Translations under genes and position numbers: made by a program
Assembly (NCBI GenBank): GCA_036380715.1
Contig: DASVEF010000126.1
Location: 22,324 to 86,323 of the forward strand
Direction of reading: 5' to 3'
Source of the DNA: UBA5704 sp036380715
GTDB taxonomy: Bacteria > Acidobacteriota > Thermoanaerobaculia > Multivoradales > UBA5704
Length of the DNA stretch: 64,000 nucleotides
The notes under the pieces: model-generated
Databases searched by the model: none
The model's input: only the letters and a program-made list of their open reading frames with translations
What the model was told of the DNA's origin: nothing
Shown here: one piece after another, positions 48,879-57,605 of the stretch
Layout: each line of letters begins with the position of its first letter
How positions within the stretch are numbered: the first letter of the stretch is position 1

Positions 48879-48976
48879 CACCCCTATAAAGAACGGAAAA
48901 CAGGTCCGAAACCTTGCGAGAATTTTTCCGGTTTTTTCTGGAAGTCGGGAACAGGACAGGCACGCAGCTTGTCCGC

Positions 48977-49681
48977 TCATTCCGGAGCGGGTCGCAGCTC
49001 GTAGGCGGGTTGACCCGTGACGAGGAAGAGATCGGAGACCGGGCCCTGGTCGACGACGCGGCCGTGGTCGAGCACGAGGACCTCGTCGCAGAGGGCCATG
49101 GCCTCGCCGGCGTGGTGGGTGACGTAGATCATCGGCACTCCGAGCTCGCGGACCCGCTGCAGGTAGGGGAGGATGCGCGCCTTCAGCTTCTGGTCGAGCG
49201 CCGACAGGGGCTCGTCCAGGAGCAGCAGGCGAGGCGAGGAGAGCAGGGCGCGGGCGAGGGCGACGCGCTGCCTCTCGCCCCCGGAGAGGTTGCCGATGCC
49301 GCGCTCCAGGAACGCTCCGATCTCCAGCACCTCGACGGCGTGCTCGAAGGTGAGGAGGCCGTCCTCTCCCCGCCGGAACCCGTAGAGGAGGTTGCCGCGC
49401 ACGGAGAGGTGCGGGAACAGGGCGCCGTCCTGCGGCACGTAGCCGATCCGCCGCTCCCGGGTGGGGACCTCGACGCCGCGGTGAGTGTCGGTCAGCGCGA
49501 GGCCGTCGAGCTCGATGAAGGCCGAGGGGGCGCGGCGCAGCCCCGCGATCAGATCGAGCAGCGAGGTCTTGCCCGAGCCCGAAGGGCCGAAGAGGGCGGT
49601 GACGCCGGCGGTGAGGGTCGCCTCCACCTCGAGCGTGTACTGCGCGAGCGGCAGCCGCACCTCCCGCAGGACGAGCTTCAT
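48977..49681 (-). CDS. modC: Molybdate ABC transporter ATPase
   Basis: This 234-residue ATPase has Walker A GPSGSGKTS (about 33-41), signature LSGGERQR and Walker B LLLLDEPLSALD. The usual C-terminal Mop/TOBE regulatory domain (about 120 residues) is missing, so this is a minimal ModC. Its ATG overlaps the modB stop (ATGA). It powers molybdate or tungstate import with modA and modB immediately upstream. Confidence 0.85.
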   Translation of the reverse strand: MKLVLREVRLPLAQYTLEVEATLTAGVTALFGPSGSGKTSLLDLIAGLRRAPSAFIELDGLALTDTHRGVEVPTRERRIGYVPQDGALFPHLSVRGNLLYGFRRGEDGLLTFEHAVEVLEIGAFLERGIGNLSGGERQRVALARALLSSPRLLLLDEPLSALDQKLKARILPYLQRVRELGVPMIYVTHHAGEAMALCDEVLVLDHGRVVDQGPVSDLFLVTGQPAYELRPAPE

Positions 49682-50349
49682 CGCCGCGCCGCTCCCCGCT
49701 GCAGGAACCACTCGCTCGTCCAGACGGCCAGGAACGCGATGGCCACTGAGACCGCCAGCAGGCGGAACGCGGCCTCGTCCTTGCCGAGCTGCACGAGGTT
49801 GTAGATGGCGAGCGACAGCGTCGAGGTCCGCCCTGGGATGTTGCCGGCCACCAGGATCGTGGCGCCGAACTCGCCCAGGGCCCGCGCGAAGGCGAGCAGG
49901 GTCCCCCCGAGGATGCCCCGCAGGGCGAGCGGCAGAGTGATCGTGAAGAAGACCCGGGCGTCGCTCGCACCCAGCGTGCGGGCGATCTGCTCCAGCCGCG
50001 GATTCACCTCCTCGAAGGCCACGCGCGCTCCGCGCACGAGCAGTGGGAAGGACATCACGGCCATGGCCATCACCACGCCCCGCCACGTGAAGACCACGTC
50101 GAGATTCAGGCGGTGAAGGAAGGCCCCGAGCGGTCCCCGGCGTCCCAGGAGCTTGAGAAGGATCAGGCCGGTGGCCACCGGCGGCATCACCAGCGGCAGA
50201 GCGATCAGGGTCTCCAGGAGGGACTTGCCCCGCCAACTCCGGCGCGCCAGCACCCAGGCGACATAGAGCCCGGGAGGGAGGATCAGCAGCGTCGCGAGCG
50301 CCGCCACCCCCAGCGTGAAGCCGACGATCTGCCATTCCGCGGTGATCAT
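49678..50349 (-). CDS. modB: Molybdate ABC transporter permease
   Basis: This 223-residue inner-membrane permease has five to six helices and the EAA-type motif (LEQIARTLGASDARVFFTITLPLALRGIL) that docks onto the ATPase. It matches ModB. Its start overlaps the modA stop and its stop overlaps modC, so translation is coupled across the operon. Confidence 0.9.
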   Translation of the reverse strand: MITAEWQIVGFTLGVAALATLLILPPGLYVAWVLARRSWRGKSLLETLIALPLVMPPVATGLILLKLLGRRGPLGAFLHRLNLDVVFTWRGVVMAMAVMSFPLLVRGARVAFEEVNPRLEQIARTLGASDARVFFTITLPLALRGILGGTLLAFARALGEFGATILVAGNIPGRTSTLSLAIYNLVQLGKDEAAFRLLAVSVAIAFLAVWTSEWFLQRGAARR

Positions 50350-51110
50350 CTGGCCTGAATCAGGAAACCGTGTTTGCGGAAGATTTCCAGGGCCGGCGCC
50401 GACTCCAGGTAGGCGAGGAAGCGGCGGGCGGCCTGCTGGTTCGCGGATTCCGCGAGAACGGCGAACGGATAGGAGATCTCCGGCCCCTCGGCCCGGGGCA
50501 CCTCATCGGCGATGCGGATTTCCTTGGCAATCCCGGCGTCTGTCTTGTAGACGATCGCGGCGTCCACGTTGCCCGACTCCACCGCGGCGAGCGCCGCCCG
50601 CACGTTCTCCGTGGGGATCACCTTGCCGGCGACCTTGTCCCAGAGCTTCAGCCTGCCGAGATACTCCCGGGCATAGAGGCCGGCCGGCACCGTCCGCGGC
50701 TCGGCCAGGGCGATCGCCCGGACTCCGGAGCCGGCGAGGTCCTGCGGCGAGTCGATCTGGAGCGCGCTGTCCGCCGGGACGACGATCACCAGGGTGTTCG
50801 AGAGCACGCTCTTCCGCGTCCCCGGAAGCACCAGGCCCCGCTTCTCCAGAGCGTCCATCTTCTCCTCGTCGGCGGAGAGGAAGAGGTCGGCCGGCGCCCC
50901 TTCCTGGATCTGGCGGGCCAGCGTGCTGGAGGCGCCCAGGTTCAGGAAGATCCTGTCGCCGCTCGCCTCCTCGTAAGCGGCCTCGATCTCCTGGAGCGCG
51001 TCCGTGAGGCTGGCCGCGGCGAAGACGTTCAGCTCGGCCCCGCGAGCGCAGGCGGCGCACACGAGGAGCAAGCCGGCCATCCCCAGCGCGATCAGAAGTC
51101 TGGATCTCAT
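50346..51110 (-). CDS. modA: Molybdate-binding protein
   Basis: This 254-residue periplasmic binding protein has a signal peptide (1-25) and the ModA signature ELNVFAAASLTDALQEI (about 26-42), plus LNLGASSTLARQIQEGAPADLFLSAD. The AYKTDAGI-type segment VDAAIVYKTDAGI and the terminal fold are as in ModA. It binds molybdate or tungstate and hands it to ModBC. The ATG at 51110 is preceded by GGGAGCGG. It lies downstream of modE, 62 bases away, with its own candidate promoter. Confidence 0.93.
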   Translation of the reverse strand: MRSRLLIALGMAGLLLVCAACARGAELNVFAAASLTDALQEIEAAYEEASGDRIFLNLGASSTLARQIQEGAPADLFLSADEEKMDALEKRGLVLPGTRKSVLSNTLVIVVPADSALQIDSPQDLAGSGVRAIALAEPRTVPAGLYAREYLGRLKLWDKVAGKVIPTENVRAALAAVESGNVDAAIVYKTDAGIAKEIRIADEVPRAEGPEISYPFAVLAESANQQAARRFLAYLESAPALEIFRKHGFLIQAR

Positions 51111-51130
51111 GTCCGCTCCCTTCGCGCGGG

Positions 51131-51159
51131 AGCGTAACAACGGCGTTATCTACGGTCAA
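51131..51159 (-). promoter_or_regulatory. Candidate modA promoter with internal palindrome
   Basis: TTGACC (51154-51159) and TACGCT (51131-51136) are 17 bases apart. Between the boxes, TAAC and GTTA form an inverted repeat spanning 51135-51148, a good place for a repressor such as ModE. The sequence does not match the E. coli ModE consensus closely. Confidence 0.4.
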
Positions 51160-51172
51160 GTATATCGGCGTC

Positions 51173-51520
51173 TCACTCCGCCAGGTGCTCCAGGAGCTCG
51201 CGCCAGGAGGGCTCCACGACCTGGAGGCTGTCACGCTCCATGCGACGGTAGAGCGCGACCACGGCCCGGCCGGTTTCCGTGAGAGTGGCCCTGCCATGCT
51301 CCTTGCCGCCGCGAGAGGTGTCGACCAGAGGCTCGCGGAAGCAGGCGTTCAGGGTCTGCAGCAGCTTCCAGGCGCGCATGTAGGACATGCCGAGCGAACG
51401 CGCCGCCTCCGCCAGGGTCCCGGTGCGCTCAATGGCTTCCAGCAGGTCGACCTTACCGGGACCGAGGGCGATCTCCGTGCCGTGGAGGACGCGGATACGG
51501 GGATGGATCGTATTGGCCAC
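51173..51520 (-). CDS. modE: Short ModE-type molybdate regulator (HTH only)
   Basis: This 115-residue protein is the N-terminal LysR-like winged HTH of ModE (LLEAIERTGTLAEAARSLGMSYMRAWKLLQTLN). It lacks the two Mop domains that bind molybdate in E. coli ModE, so another sensor or the short form must do this. The gene precedes modABC on the same strand and is presumably their regulator. The start is GTG 51520. Confidence 0.8.
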   Translation of the reverse strand: MANTIHPRIRVLHGTEIALGPGKVDLLEAIERTGTLAEAARSLGMSYMRAWKLLQTLNACFREPLVDTSRGGKEHGRATLTETGRAVVALYRRMERDSLQVVEPSWRELLEHLAE

Positions 51521-51539
51521 GGGAGATCATCTTACCGGT

Positions 51540-51830
51540 GTTCCACCCCCTCGCTTTGCCAAGCCGCCCAACCAGCGAGAAGTCGCATGCGTCGGCTCGG
51601 ATGTCGCATGACCTGGGTCACCTTGCAACCTCCGAGCGTTCCTCCGCAACGGCCGACCCCTCATACGTCGCATATAACCACTCGGGCAATGCGGCTCTTC
51701 TCCCAGAGGTCGCAAACATCGACTCGTACGCGGCTGATATGTCGCAATGCGCGGCGGCCGAAGGCTCGGATGTCGCATATCGAATCGGGGGCTGTTGCAA
51801 AGTAATCGGGCTATGCGACTTCCAAAAGTC
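51540..51830. repeat. Degenerate GTCGCAT-type repeat tract in a noncoding stretch
   Basis: GTCGCA(T/A) or a close variant recurs at about 51582, 51603, 51667, 51709, 51741, 51772 and 51794, with an inverted copy near 51813. Spacings of 19-42 bases cluster around 21-32. There is no convincing gene in 51521-52069. The tract lies between modE and a small uncertain reading frame. Confidence 0.5.
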
Positions 51831-52069
51831 CGGCGCCCATGCGCAGAGCCTCGCGCCAACCCGCCGTGCCGCGGGTGAACAGCGCGCTCTGTGCCAAAGT
51901 TGCATACCGTCGAGAGCTTTCGTCGTAACGCGCACCGGAAGTCGCGGCTCGTCTTTCCGCGATTTCGCTTGACTTCCCGCTCTTTCCTCGTTACGCTCGC
52001 AGCGTAATCGAGGCGTACTCCGATCCCCGGAAGAGAGGTGGTGCAGGGGGCGAACGAGGCGCCGGCTGG

Positions 52070-52366
52070 GTGCTCTACCGGGCCGGCGAAGGCCACGCCC
52101 GGGGCTTCCACCCTACGGCCGTCTTCCCCGACCGCAGCCTCGCCCTCTTGGCCGCCGCGGTCCTTCCCGGCACCGGCCGTGACCGTGGCCACCTTCGCCT
52201 CTTCGACGAGCCCCTGCTCGACGCCCTGAACATCGCCGTGGCCCTGGTCCGCTCCCCGCAATCCCTCGCCTACCTCCTCGAAGCCGCCGGCTCTCTCGCC
52301 CTGGAGCGCTGCGGCATCATCCTCGACAGCCGGGTTGCCGAGGACAGCCCCGAGAGCGCCGCGTAG
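52070..52366 (+). CDS. Doubtful small hypothetical protein
   Basis: This 98-residue frame has a plausible helical C-terminal half (LLDALNIAVALVRSPQSLAYLLEAAGSLALE) and ends just before a strong terminator hairpin, which favours a real transcript. The first codon is GTG without a clear ribosome site, and the frame is open further upstream, so it may be a fragment of an older gene. I do not recognise a family. Confidence 0.3.
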   Translation: MLYRAGEGHARGFHPTAVFPDRSLALLAAAVLPGTGRDRGHLRLFDEPLLDALNIAVALVRSPQSLAYLLEAAGSLALERCGIILDSRVAEDSPESAA

Positions 52367-52375
52367 AACCGGAAA

Positions 52376-52414
52376 CGCCGCCGGTGGGTGGGTTACCCAC
52401 CGGCGGCGCTTCTT
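52376..52414 (+). terminator. Strong intrinsic terminator
   Basis: A perfect 14-bp stem (CGCCGCCGGTGGGT and its complement) with a 5-base loop is followed by CTTCTTC. It separates the uncertain small frame from the restriction-modification genes. Confidence 0.75.
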
Positions 52415-52524
52415 CAGCCAAGCTGGGAAGGATACAATCCGGCGGACCTCCAGATCTGGGGGCAGCGGCAGGTGGTCCGGGAGGGACGTTCAATTGAGGT
52501 TAGGCGGCGAGAAAGGGAGCGTAG

Positions 52525-54077
52525 GTGGCACGGCTAGCATTCAAACCTGATTCGAGCTTCTTCCGGAAGATTGCGGCAGGGGCAGTCGGAACCCGTGCCG
52601 TCCAACTCGATCTTGACAGCCGTGGGCATCAAATCGCCGAGCTTGAGCGCGGCTCGACAGACACAAAACTATGGAAGGATGTGAAGCGCAAGCGCGTGCG
52701 TATCCCAGACTTGGTATGCACGCACTGCGGCGTGCGGGTGGAGTGCCGGGCTAAGACCAAGGCTGAACTTTCCATGTCACATAGCTGGAGCGACGAGGCG
52801 CGGGCGTGGGACTTCGGTATGGTGGATACGGACTACGTCGCCTTCCCCATCTGCATCGCCGATGCCGAAGCATACTGGAGCGCGGGTAAGCTCGGGACTG
52901 AGGTCTCATACTGGCACGAGCGCAATTGGGTTCGCTGGAAGAACGTCGGACGAATTAACTACTTCCCGGTCCGATCTTTCCGGGCCGCCCCGTACACCAA
53001 AAGCAGCACCAAAGGGGTCACCGAAGGCTCTGAGACCACGATCACTTGGCCGGCTGTGTTCGCCAAGCGACCCGCCATCGTCGAGGCTGTCGCTAGCCAG
53101 CGGATCTCAACACGGGCACCTGGCGGAGGTCACCAATATCCACGGCGCATTCCAATGGGGCTGCGAATTCTCGTCGCGCCGGACCAGACGATCGAAACCC
53201 ACGAGGTGATTGCAGCAACTGTTGAGCCAGTCACCGCCACAGCGCTTGTTTGCCCGGGTGCCCTCCCGGAGAACCACATCACTCACTTACTGTCATCGCG
53301 AGAGCGGAGTTTGCGGTTTACAGGGGTCAAGCTCGCCCGGCTGCGAAACGAGCTTGTGTTCTGCGATCCCGTGGCCGACCTCGCCAACGACACGGAAGAG
53401 GACGTCTACATCCGCCTCGAGGGCTTGTCTTATCTGACCGCAGTCTGCGGCGTCTCGGCCCGGGATCTTTTCACCCCATACCTAGCCAGCACCGACCCGC
53501 AAACCCAGCTTGAAGCGGTGATCGCGCTCGGTGAGGCTGGCACCTCGACTAGCGTCGAGCTTCTGTCGGATCTGCTCGATGACATCAGCCAGCCGTACTT
53601 CCTGCGCAGCGCCGCAGCCTGGTGTCTCAGTCGCATCGCCGACGCTCACGCTTGCACGCGGCTGATCACTGCGTTCGCCGACATCGACCCGACCATTCGG
53701 GAGGAGGCCCTCGACGGCATCGTAATGATTGGTGGCCCTGCTCTCCCGTACTCCTGGCTGGGTTGCGCGAGACCGACGACGCAGTGGCAGCAGGCTGTGC
53801 CGAGGCGCTTCGCCGACGAGGCCGACTATCCGAAGAAGCTCTTGCTAAACTGGGCCATGAGATCCGAAGCAAACATCCGTCACGCTGGGCGGTTTGGCTG
53901 CTGGGCCAACTGCCACGCGATCACGTGGCGCCGGCGATCGCCTCGCTCCAAGACTCGGCTCCGCAGCTTCACTACGCGATCACCCTTCTCTGGTTGTTCG
54001 TGGAAAGCTGGATTGCCCGGCGCTGGGAGCTCCGGCCTGACCTGATCTTCCCCAATGCGGAGCGCTTAGAATCATGA
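52525..54077 (+). pseudogene. HEAT-repeat endonuclease candidate of an RM system, frameshifted
   Basis: Reading from GTG 52525 (AAAGGGAG upstream) gives an N-terminal domain with PDLVCTHCGVRVECRAK (residues 61-77), a PD-(D/E)XK-like arrangement combined with a Cys cluster that may bind zinc. A HEAT-repeat region (LFTPYLASTDPQTQLEAVIALGEAG, about 310-400) follows. The HEAT pattern breaks at about 53745-53750 in CTCCCGTA. One extra C restores GGPALPVLLAGLRETDDA and a continuous frame to 54077, where it overlaps the methyltransferase start (ATGA). This may be a real frameshift, a sequencing error or a programmed slip. The position and domains suggest the restriction subunit of the PvuII-like system. 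Confidence 0.6.
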
Positions 54078-55069
54078 GGCTCGACGTGCCCTATCAGCTC
54101 CACGTCTATCGCACACCTCTCGGCTTGCAGGTATGCGGCGATAGCAAGGAAGTGCTCGCCCTTCTGCCCAAAGAGTCTATTGACCTTATCGTGACGAGCC
54201 CTCCTTTCGCGCTGCTGCGGCAAAAAAGCTATGGGAACGAGAAACAAGAGGACTACGTTGCGTGGCTCAGCGAGTTTGGCAAAGCGGCTCTGCCAGTGCT
54301 GAAGAACACTGGTAGTTTCGTCCTAGATCTTGGCGGTGCTTACCAGCGCGGCAAACCTGTGCGCTCACTCTACAATTTTAGGGTGCTCTTGGAGTTCTGC
54401 GACTGTATCGGATACCACTTGGCTGAGGAGTTCTTCTGGTTCAATCCGGCGAAACTTCCGTCTCCGATCGAATGGGTCAACAAGCGCAAGATCCGAGTGA
54501 AGGATGCTGTGAACACAATCTGGTGGTTCTCCAAGTCCGAAAACCCAAAAGCGGACGTGCGTAACGTTCTGGTGCCTTATTCCAAACGCATGAAGACACT
54601 CTTGGCAAACCCTGAGAAGTTTTACAAACCGAAGGAACGGCCTTCCGGTCACGACATTGCAGCATCATTCTCCCAAGACAACGGAGGTGCGATACCACCT
54701 AACCTTCTGGAAATTCCAAACACCGAGAGCAACTCGCACTACCTCCAATGCTGTAATCTCCTTGGTTTGGAAAGCCATCCGGCGCGGTTCCCTGCCGACC
54801 TGCCACGCTTCTTCGTTCGATTTCTGACTGAACCCGGCGATCTGGTCGTGGACATTTTCTCTGGCTCGAACACCACGGGATATGTTGCGGAAGAACTTGG
54901 AAGACAGTGGTTGAGCATTGAGCTCGAACGCTCCTATGCCTCGCTCTCAGCCATACGATTCATGGAACGTTGGTCCGAGGCCAATGTAAAGGCGGCGATC
55001 AAGCGCATTGAAGAGGGGGAGCCACTCTTGGTTCGGCCCCAAGGAGCCCGGCAAGCAGCGCTGTTCTGA
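54074..55069 (+). CDS. PvuII-like N4-cytosine DNA methyltransferase
   Basis: This 331-residue beta-class methyltransferase has motif IV TSPPFALL (41-48) before the SAM-binding motif DIFSGSNTTG (near 258-267). The segments LPSPIEWVNKRKIRVKDAVNT and ESHPARFPADLPRFFVRFLT match M.PvuII as I remember it, so the target is possibly CAGCTG, with methylation at N4 of the inner cytosine. The SPPF motif is typical of m4C enzymes. It appears intact, unlike the preceding gene. Its base composition is visibly less GC-rich than that of the genes around it, consistent with transfer. It overlaps the endonuclease frame by 4 bases. Confidence 0.88.
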   Translation: MRLDVPYQLHVYRTPLGLQVCGDSKEVLALLPKESIDLIVTSPPFALLRQKSYGNEKQEDYVAWLSEFGKAALPVLKNTGSFVLDLGGAYQRGKPVRSLYNFRVLLEFCDCIGYHLAEEFFWFNPAKLPSPIEWVNKRKIRVKDAVNTIWWFSKSENPKADVRNVLVPYSKRMKTLLANPEKFYKPKERPSGHDIAASFSQDNGGAIPPNLLEIPNTESNSHYLQCCNLLGLESHPARFPADLPRFFVRFLTEPGDLVVDIFSGSNTTGYVAEELGRQWLSIELERSYASLSAIRFMERWSEANVKAAIKRIEEGEPLLVRPQGARQAALF

Positions 55070-55191
55070 TGTGACGGGTCCTGTGACTTATACGAGCCTG
55101 CCGTCCAACCCTCGTTGCAGCTACAAGTCCGGATGACGAGCCTGCTCCTGTTACGGGCTGAGCAGCGTCCCAGCAGGTGTACCATGAGACC

Positions 55192-55758
55192 GTGAGACGC
55201 GTCCCCTGGCGCCCGGTCGTGGCCCTGCTCCTCGTGGCGTTCCTCGCCTGCGGCCGCTCCGGTTCTCCACCTCAGGAGGTTGCGATGACGATCCAGATCT
55301 CTTCCACCGCTTTCCAAGCCGGAGGCTCGATCCCGGCGCTCTACACCTGCGACGGCAAGGACGTCTCTCCTCCGCTCCAGTGGAGCGGGATTCCGGAGGG
55401 AACCCAGAGCCTCGCGCTCATCGTCGACGATCCGGACGCTCCCGATCCGGCGGCGCCCAAGCGCACGTGGGTCCACTGGGTGCTGTACAACCTGCCGCCG
55501 TCCGCGAACGGGCTCCCCGAAGGAGTCAAGCCGGCCGACCTGCCTCCCGGCACGAAGGAGGGGCTCAACGACTGGAAGCGGACCGGCTACGGCGGGCCGT
55601 GCCCGCCGGTGGGACGGCACCGCTACTTCCACAAGCTCTACGCTTTGGACACGGTCCTGGGAGGCCTCCGCACTCCCACCAAGGCCGAGCTCGAAAAAGC
55701 CATGGAGGGACACGTGCTCGCGCGCGGCGAGATCATCGGCACCTACCAGCGTTCCTGA
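55192..55758 (+). CDS. YbhB/YbcL-type PEBP (Raf kinase inhibitor-like) lipoprotein
   Basis: This 188-residue protein has a lipobox (VAFLACG, Cys near 20). Its PEBP fold has ALYTCDGKDVSPPLQW, LIVDDPDAPDP and VHWVLYNLP, the conserved ligand-pocket motifs, plus GYGGPCPPVGRHRYFHKLYAL. The role in bacteria is unclear; proposed functions are binding phospholipid or peptidase regulation. The start is GTG 55192 at the head of the signal; GTG 55177 is an alternative. It is convergent with the glycosidase-like gene. Confidence 0.88.
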   Translation: MRRVPWRPVVALLLVAFLACGRSGSPPQEVAMTIQISSTAFQAGGSIPALYTCDGKDVSPPLQWSGIPEGTQSLALIVDDPDAPDPAAPKRTWVHWVLYNLPPSANGLPEGVKPADLPPGTKEGLNDWKRTGYGGPCPPVGRHRYFHKLYALDTVLGGLRTPTKAELEKAMEGHVLARGEIIGTYQRS

Positions 55759-55777
55759 TCCAGCCCGGACCTCTGCT

Positions 55778-57325
55778 TCAGGGCGCCTCATCCGCGAAGC
55801 TCAGGTGGAACGTTTCGGCCGGCCCGATCCTTACGGCCTGGGCGCGGAGGGCGCCTTGGGGGTCTGGCGATAGATAGAGGCCGTTGCTCGTCTCGATCGC
55901 GAAGGGGGTGCGGGGGCCGATCTCGGCCCGGTCCCTGGCGCCGATCCTCCGGATCACGAAGGTCTCGGGCTCTCCGGCTTCCTGGCGGTTGGCATACACA
56001 TATCCTCCGGCGTCCGCCTGGGACAGGTACATGCCGTTGTGTGAGAGGAGACGGATCTCGTCGCCGCTGCGCAGCGATCCCCCGTCCTGATCCTGGAGGG
56101 TGAAGGTCGACCAGTCGGTGGGCCTCCGGTCGGCGGTCCAGAGCGAGCCTCCCCCGCCGTTCTCCGCGGTCAGGTAGCGGCCGGACGCGCTGCGCAGGGT
56201 GACGCGGCGGACGCTGGTGCGGAACTGCCGGGAGAGGTCGGTCCAGGTCCGCGTGCGCGAGCCGTCGGGACGGATCAGCCAGAAGCCGCGCATGTCGTCG
56301 TTGGTCGGCCGGCCTTCATACTCGCGCAGCGGCTCGTTGCAGTAGAGCTGCCAATAGATGGCGTAACGTGCTCCCCAGCCGAGAGCGGCCTCCATCAGCC
56401 CCCGGATCACCCTGGCTTTCTGCCGGCCGTCGCCGACCTGGTCCTTGGCGATGCCGAGCTCGCCGAGATAGAGGTTGCGGCGGCCGTAGAGCTGGCTGTC
56501 CGGGGCTTTGGCGGCGAGGTAGTCGAGCGCCTGGGTGAGCAGAGCGCGGTCGTAGCCGATGTCCCAGCTCGAATAGGAGTAGAGGTCGGCCTGGGTGAAC
56601 GGGACCACGCTGTTGGTGGCGGTCACCCTCCCCTGCATGGCGGCGCGGAGGAGGTTGACCTCGGCCGCGTGGGCCACGGTGACTCCGCGCGCCCGGACGT
56701 CGCGGCGGGCCTGGGTGACCCCCCGCTGGCGCGCGTTCCACCAGTCGATCATTCCGCGGACGCGCACCGGATCCGGCTCATCCTCCGGAGCGAGCCCGCG
56801 GCGCAGCAGGTGGTCCCCTTCCCAGTTCTGCAGGACGAAGGTCTTGCCCGTGCCGCCGTAGGTGGCGAGGAGGTAGCGGGCGAGGTCGTACATCTGCTGC
56901 CGCTCCTCCCCGATCTCCTCGCGCGTCATGCCGTCGATGAAGTTGGCGATCACATCGCGCCGCACCACGACCAGGATGTAGGTGGTGAAGGGCTTGGCGA
57001 AGAGATCCTGGTAGTAGGGCTTCTGGGCCAGCTCGGCCAGGGTCTCGGGGACGGGTCCCCAGTCGGAGTTGAACGGATACAGGGGCGTCGAGTTGGGATC
57101 GAACCAGACCTTGATCACCCGCGTGCCCATCTCCAGCAGGGCGTCCGCTCCCTCGTTGAGGAAGTCCCTGTCGGTGAAGTTGTACTTGCCGGCCGCGTGC
57201 GCCGCGCCGAGGACGTCCCGCGCAGGGATCGCCGAGAGGGGCGAGGCGAGGAGCCAGAGGATCGCGAGACCGAGCAGGCTCGGGAGGACGGGACGGGGGA
57301 CGGAGCGGGAGCCGGCATACGTCAT
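55778..57325 (-). CDS. Secreted glycoside-hydrolase-like protein with beta-trefoil-like C-terminus
   Basis: This 515-residue protein has a signal peptide (about 1-34). A TIM-barrel-like region (about 45-375) has a candidate acid/base Glu in VLQNWEGDHLL (near 169) and a candidate nucleophile Glu in NLYLGELGIAKD (near 288). The C-terminal region (about 385-515) is fascin/beta-trefoil-like with repeating VTLRSASGRYLTAENGG units and probably binds sugars. The exact GH family is not assigned. It may act on extracellular polysaccharides. GGAAGG lies near the ATG. Confidence 0.65.
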   Translation of the reverse strand: MTYAGSRSVPRPVLPSLLGLAILWLLASPLSAIPARDVLGAAHAAGKYNFTDRDFLNEGADALLEMGTRVIKVWFDPNSTPLYPFNSDWGPVPETLAELAQKPYYQDLFAKPFTTYILVVVRRDVIANFIDGMTREEIGEERQQMYDLARYLLATYGGTGKTFVLQNWEGDHLLRRGLAPEDEPDPVRVRGMIDWWNARQRGVTQARRDVRARGVTVAHAAEVNLLRAAMQGRVTATNSVVPFTQADLYSYSSWDIGYDRALLTQALDYLAAKAPDSQLYGRRNLYLGELGIAKDQVGDGRQKARVIRGLMEAALGWGARYAIYWQLYCNEPLREYEGRPTNDDMRGFWLIRPDGSRTRTWTDLSRQFRTSVRRVTLRSASGRYLTAENGGGGSLWTADRRPTDWSTFTLQDQDGGSLRSGDEIRLLSHNGMYLSQADAGGYVYANRQEAGEPETFVIRRIGARDRAEIGPRTPFAIETSNGLYLSPDPQGALRAQAVRIGPAETFHLSFADEAP

Positions 57326-57400
57326 GGCCGTAGTTCCTTCCTTTCCGTCTATTCTACGCCGGAAGACGGCCCGGCGGGAGCGAAACGGCGCCACCCGCCC

Positions 57401-57544
57401 GGCCCTCACCCCCGACCCCTCTCCCGTCACCGGGAGAGGGGCGCCCCCGCCCAGATCCTTCGCTGCGCTCAGGATGACGGAACGGATCGACAGGGGTTTT
57501 CCCCCTCTCCCGGTGACGGGAGAGGGGGCCAGGGGGTGAGGGCC
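57401..57544. repeat. Foldback palindromic element (copy 5)
   Basis: It begins GGCCCTCACCCCCGACC and ends with GGGGGTGAGGGCC, with hairpin blocks at both sides. The middle holds an AGATCCTTCGCTGCGCTC-type sequence. It occupies most of the 280-base gap between the glycosidase-like gene start and dapE; the remaining 60 bases before dapE show no strong promoter. Confidence 0.75.
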
Positions 57545-57605
57545 CCCAGTTGACGCCTCCGTACTCGGCGACTAGGCTCTCGCGCATCGACCGCCGCGCC
57601 CTCCC

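Noticed and set aside
51538..51972. Small plus-strand protein over the GTCGCAT tract
   Set aside because: Composition follows the degenerate repeat, there is no ribosome site, and the frame has no recognisable domain.
57401..57544. Insertion sequence or transposon
   Set aside because: The element is under 150 bases, codes nothing and lacks visible target duplications; it is kept only as a repeat.
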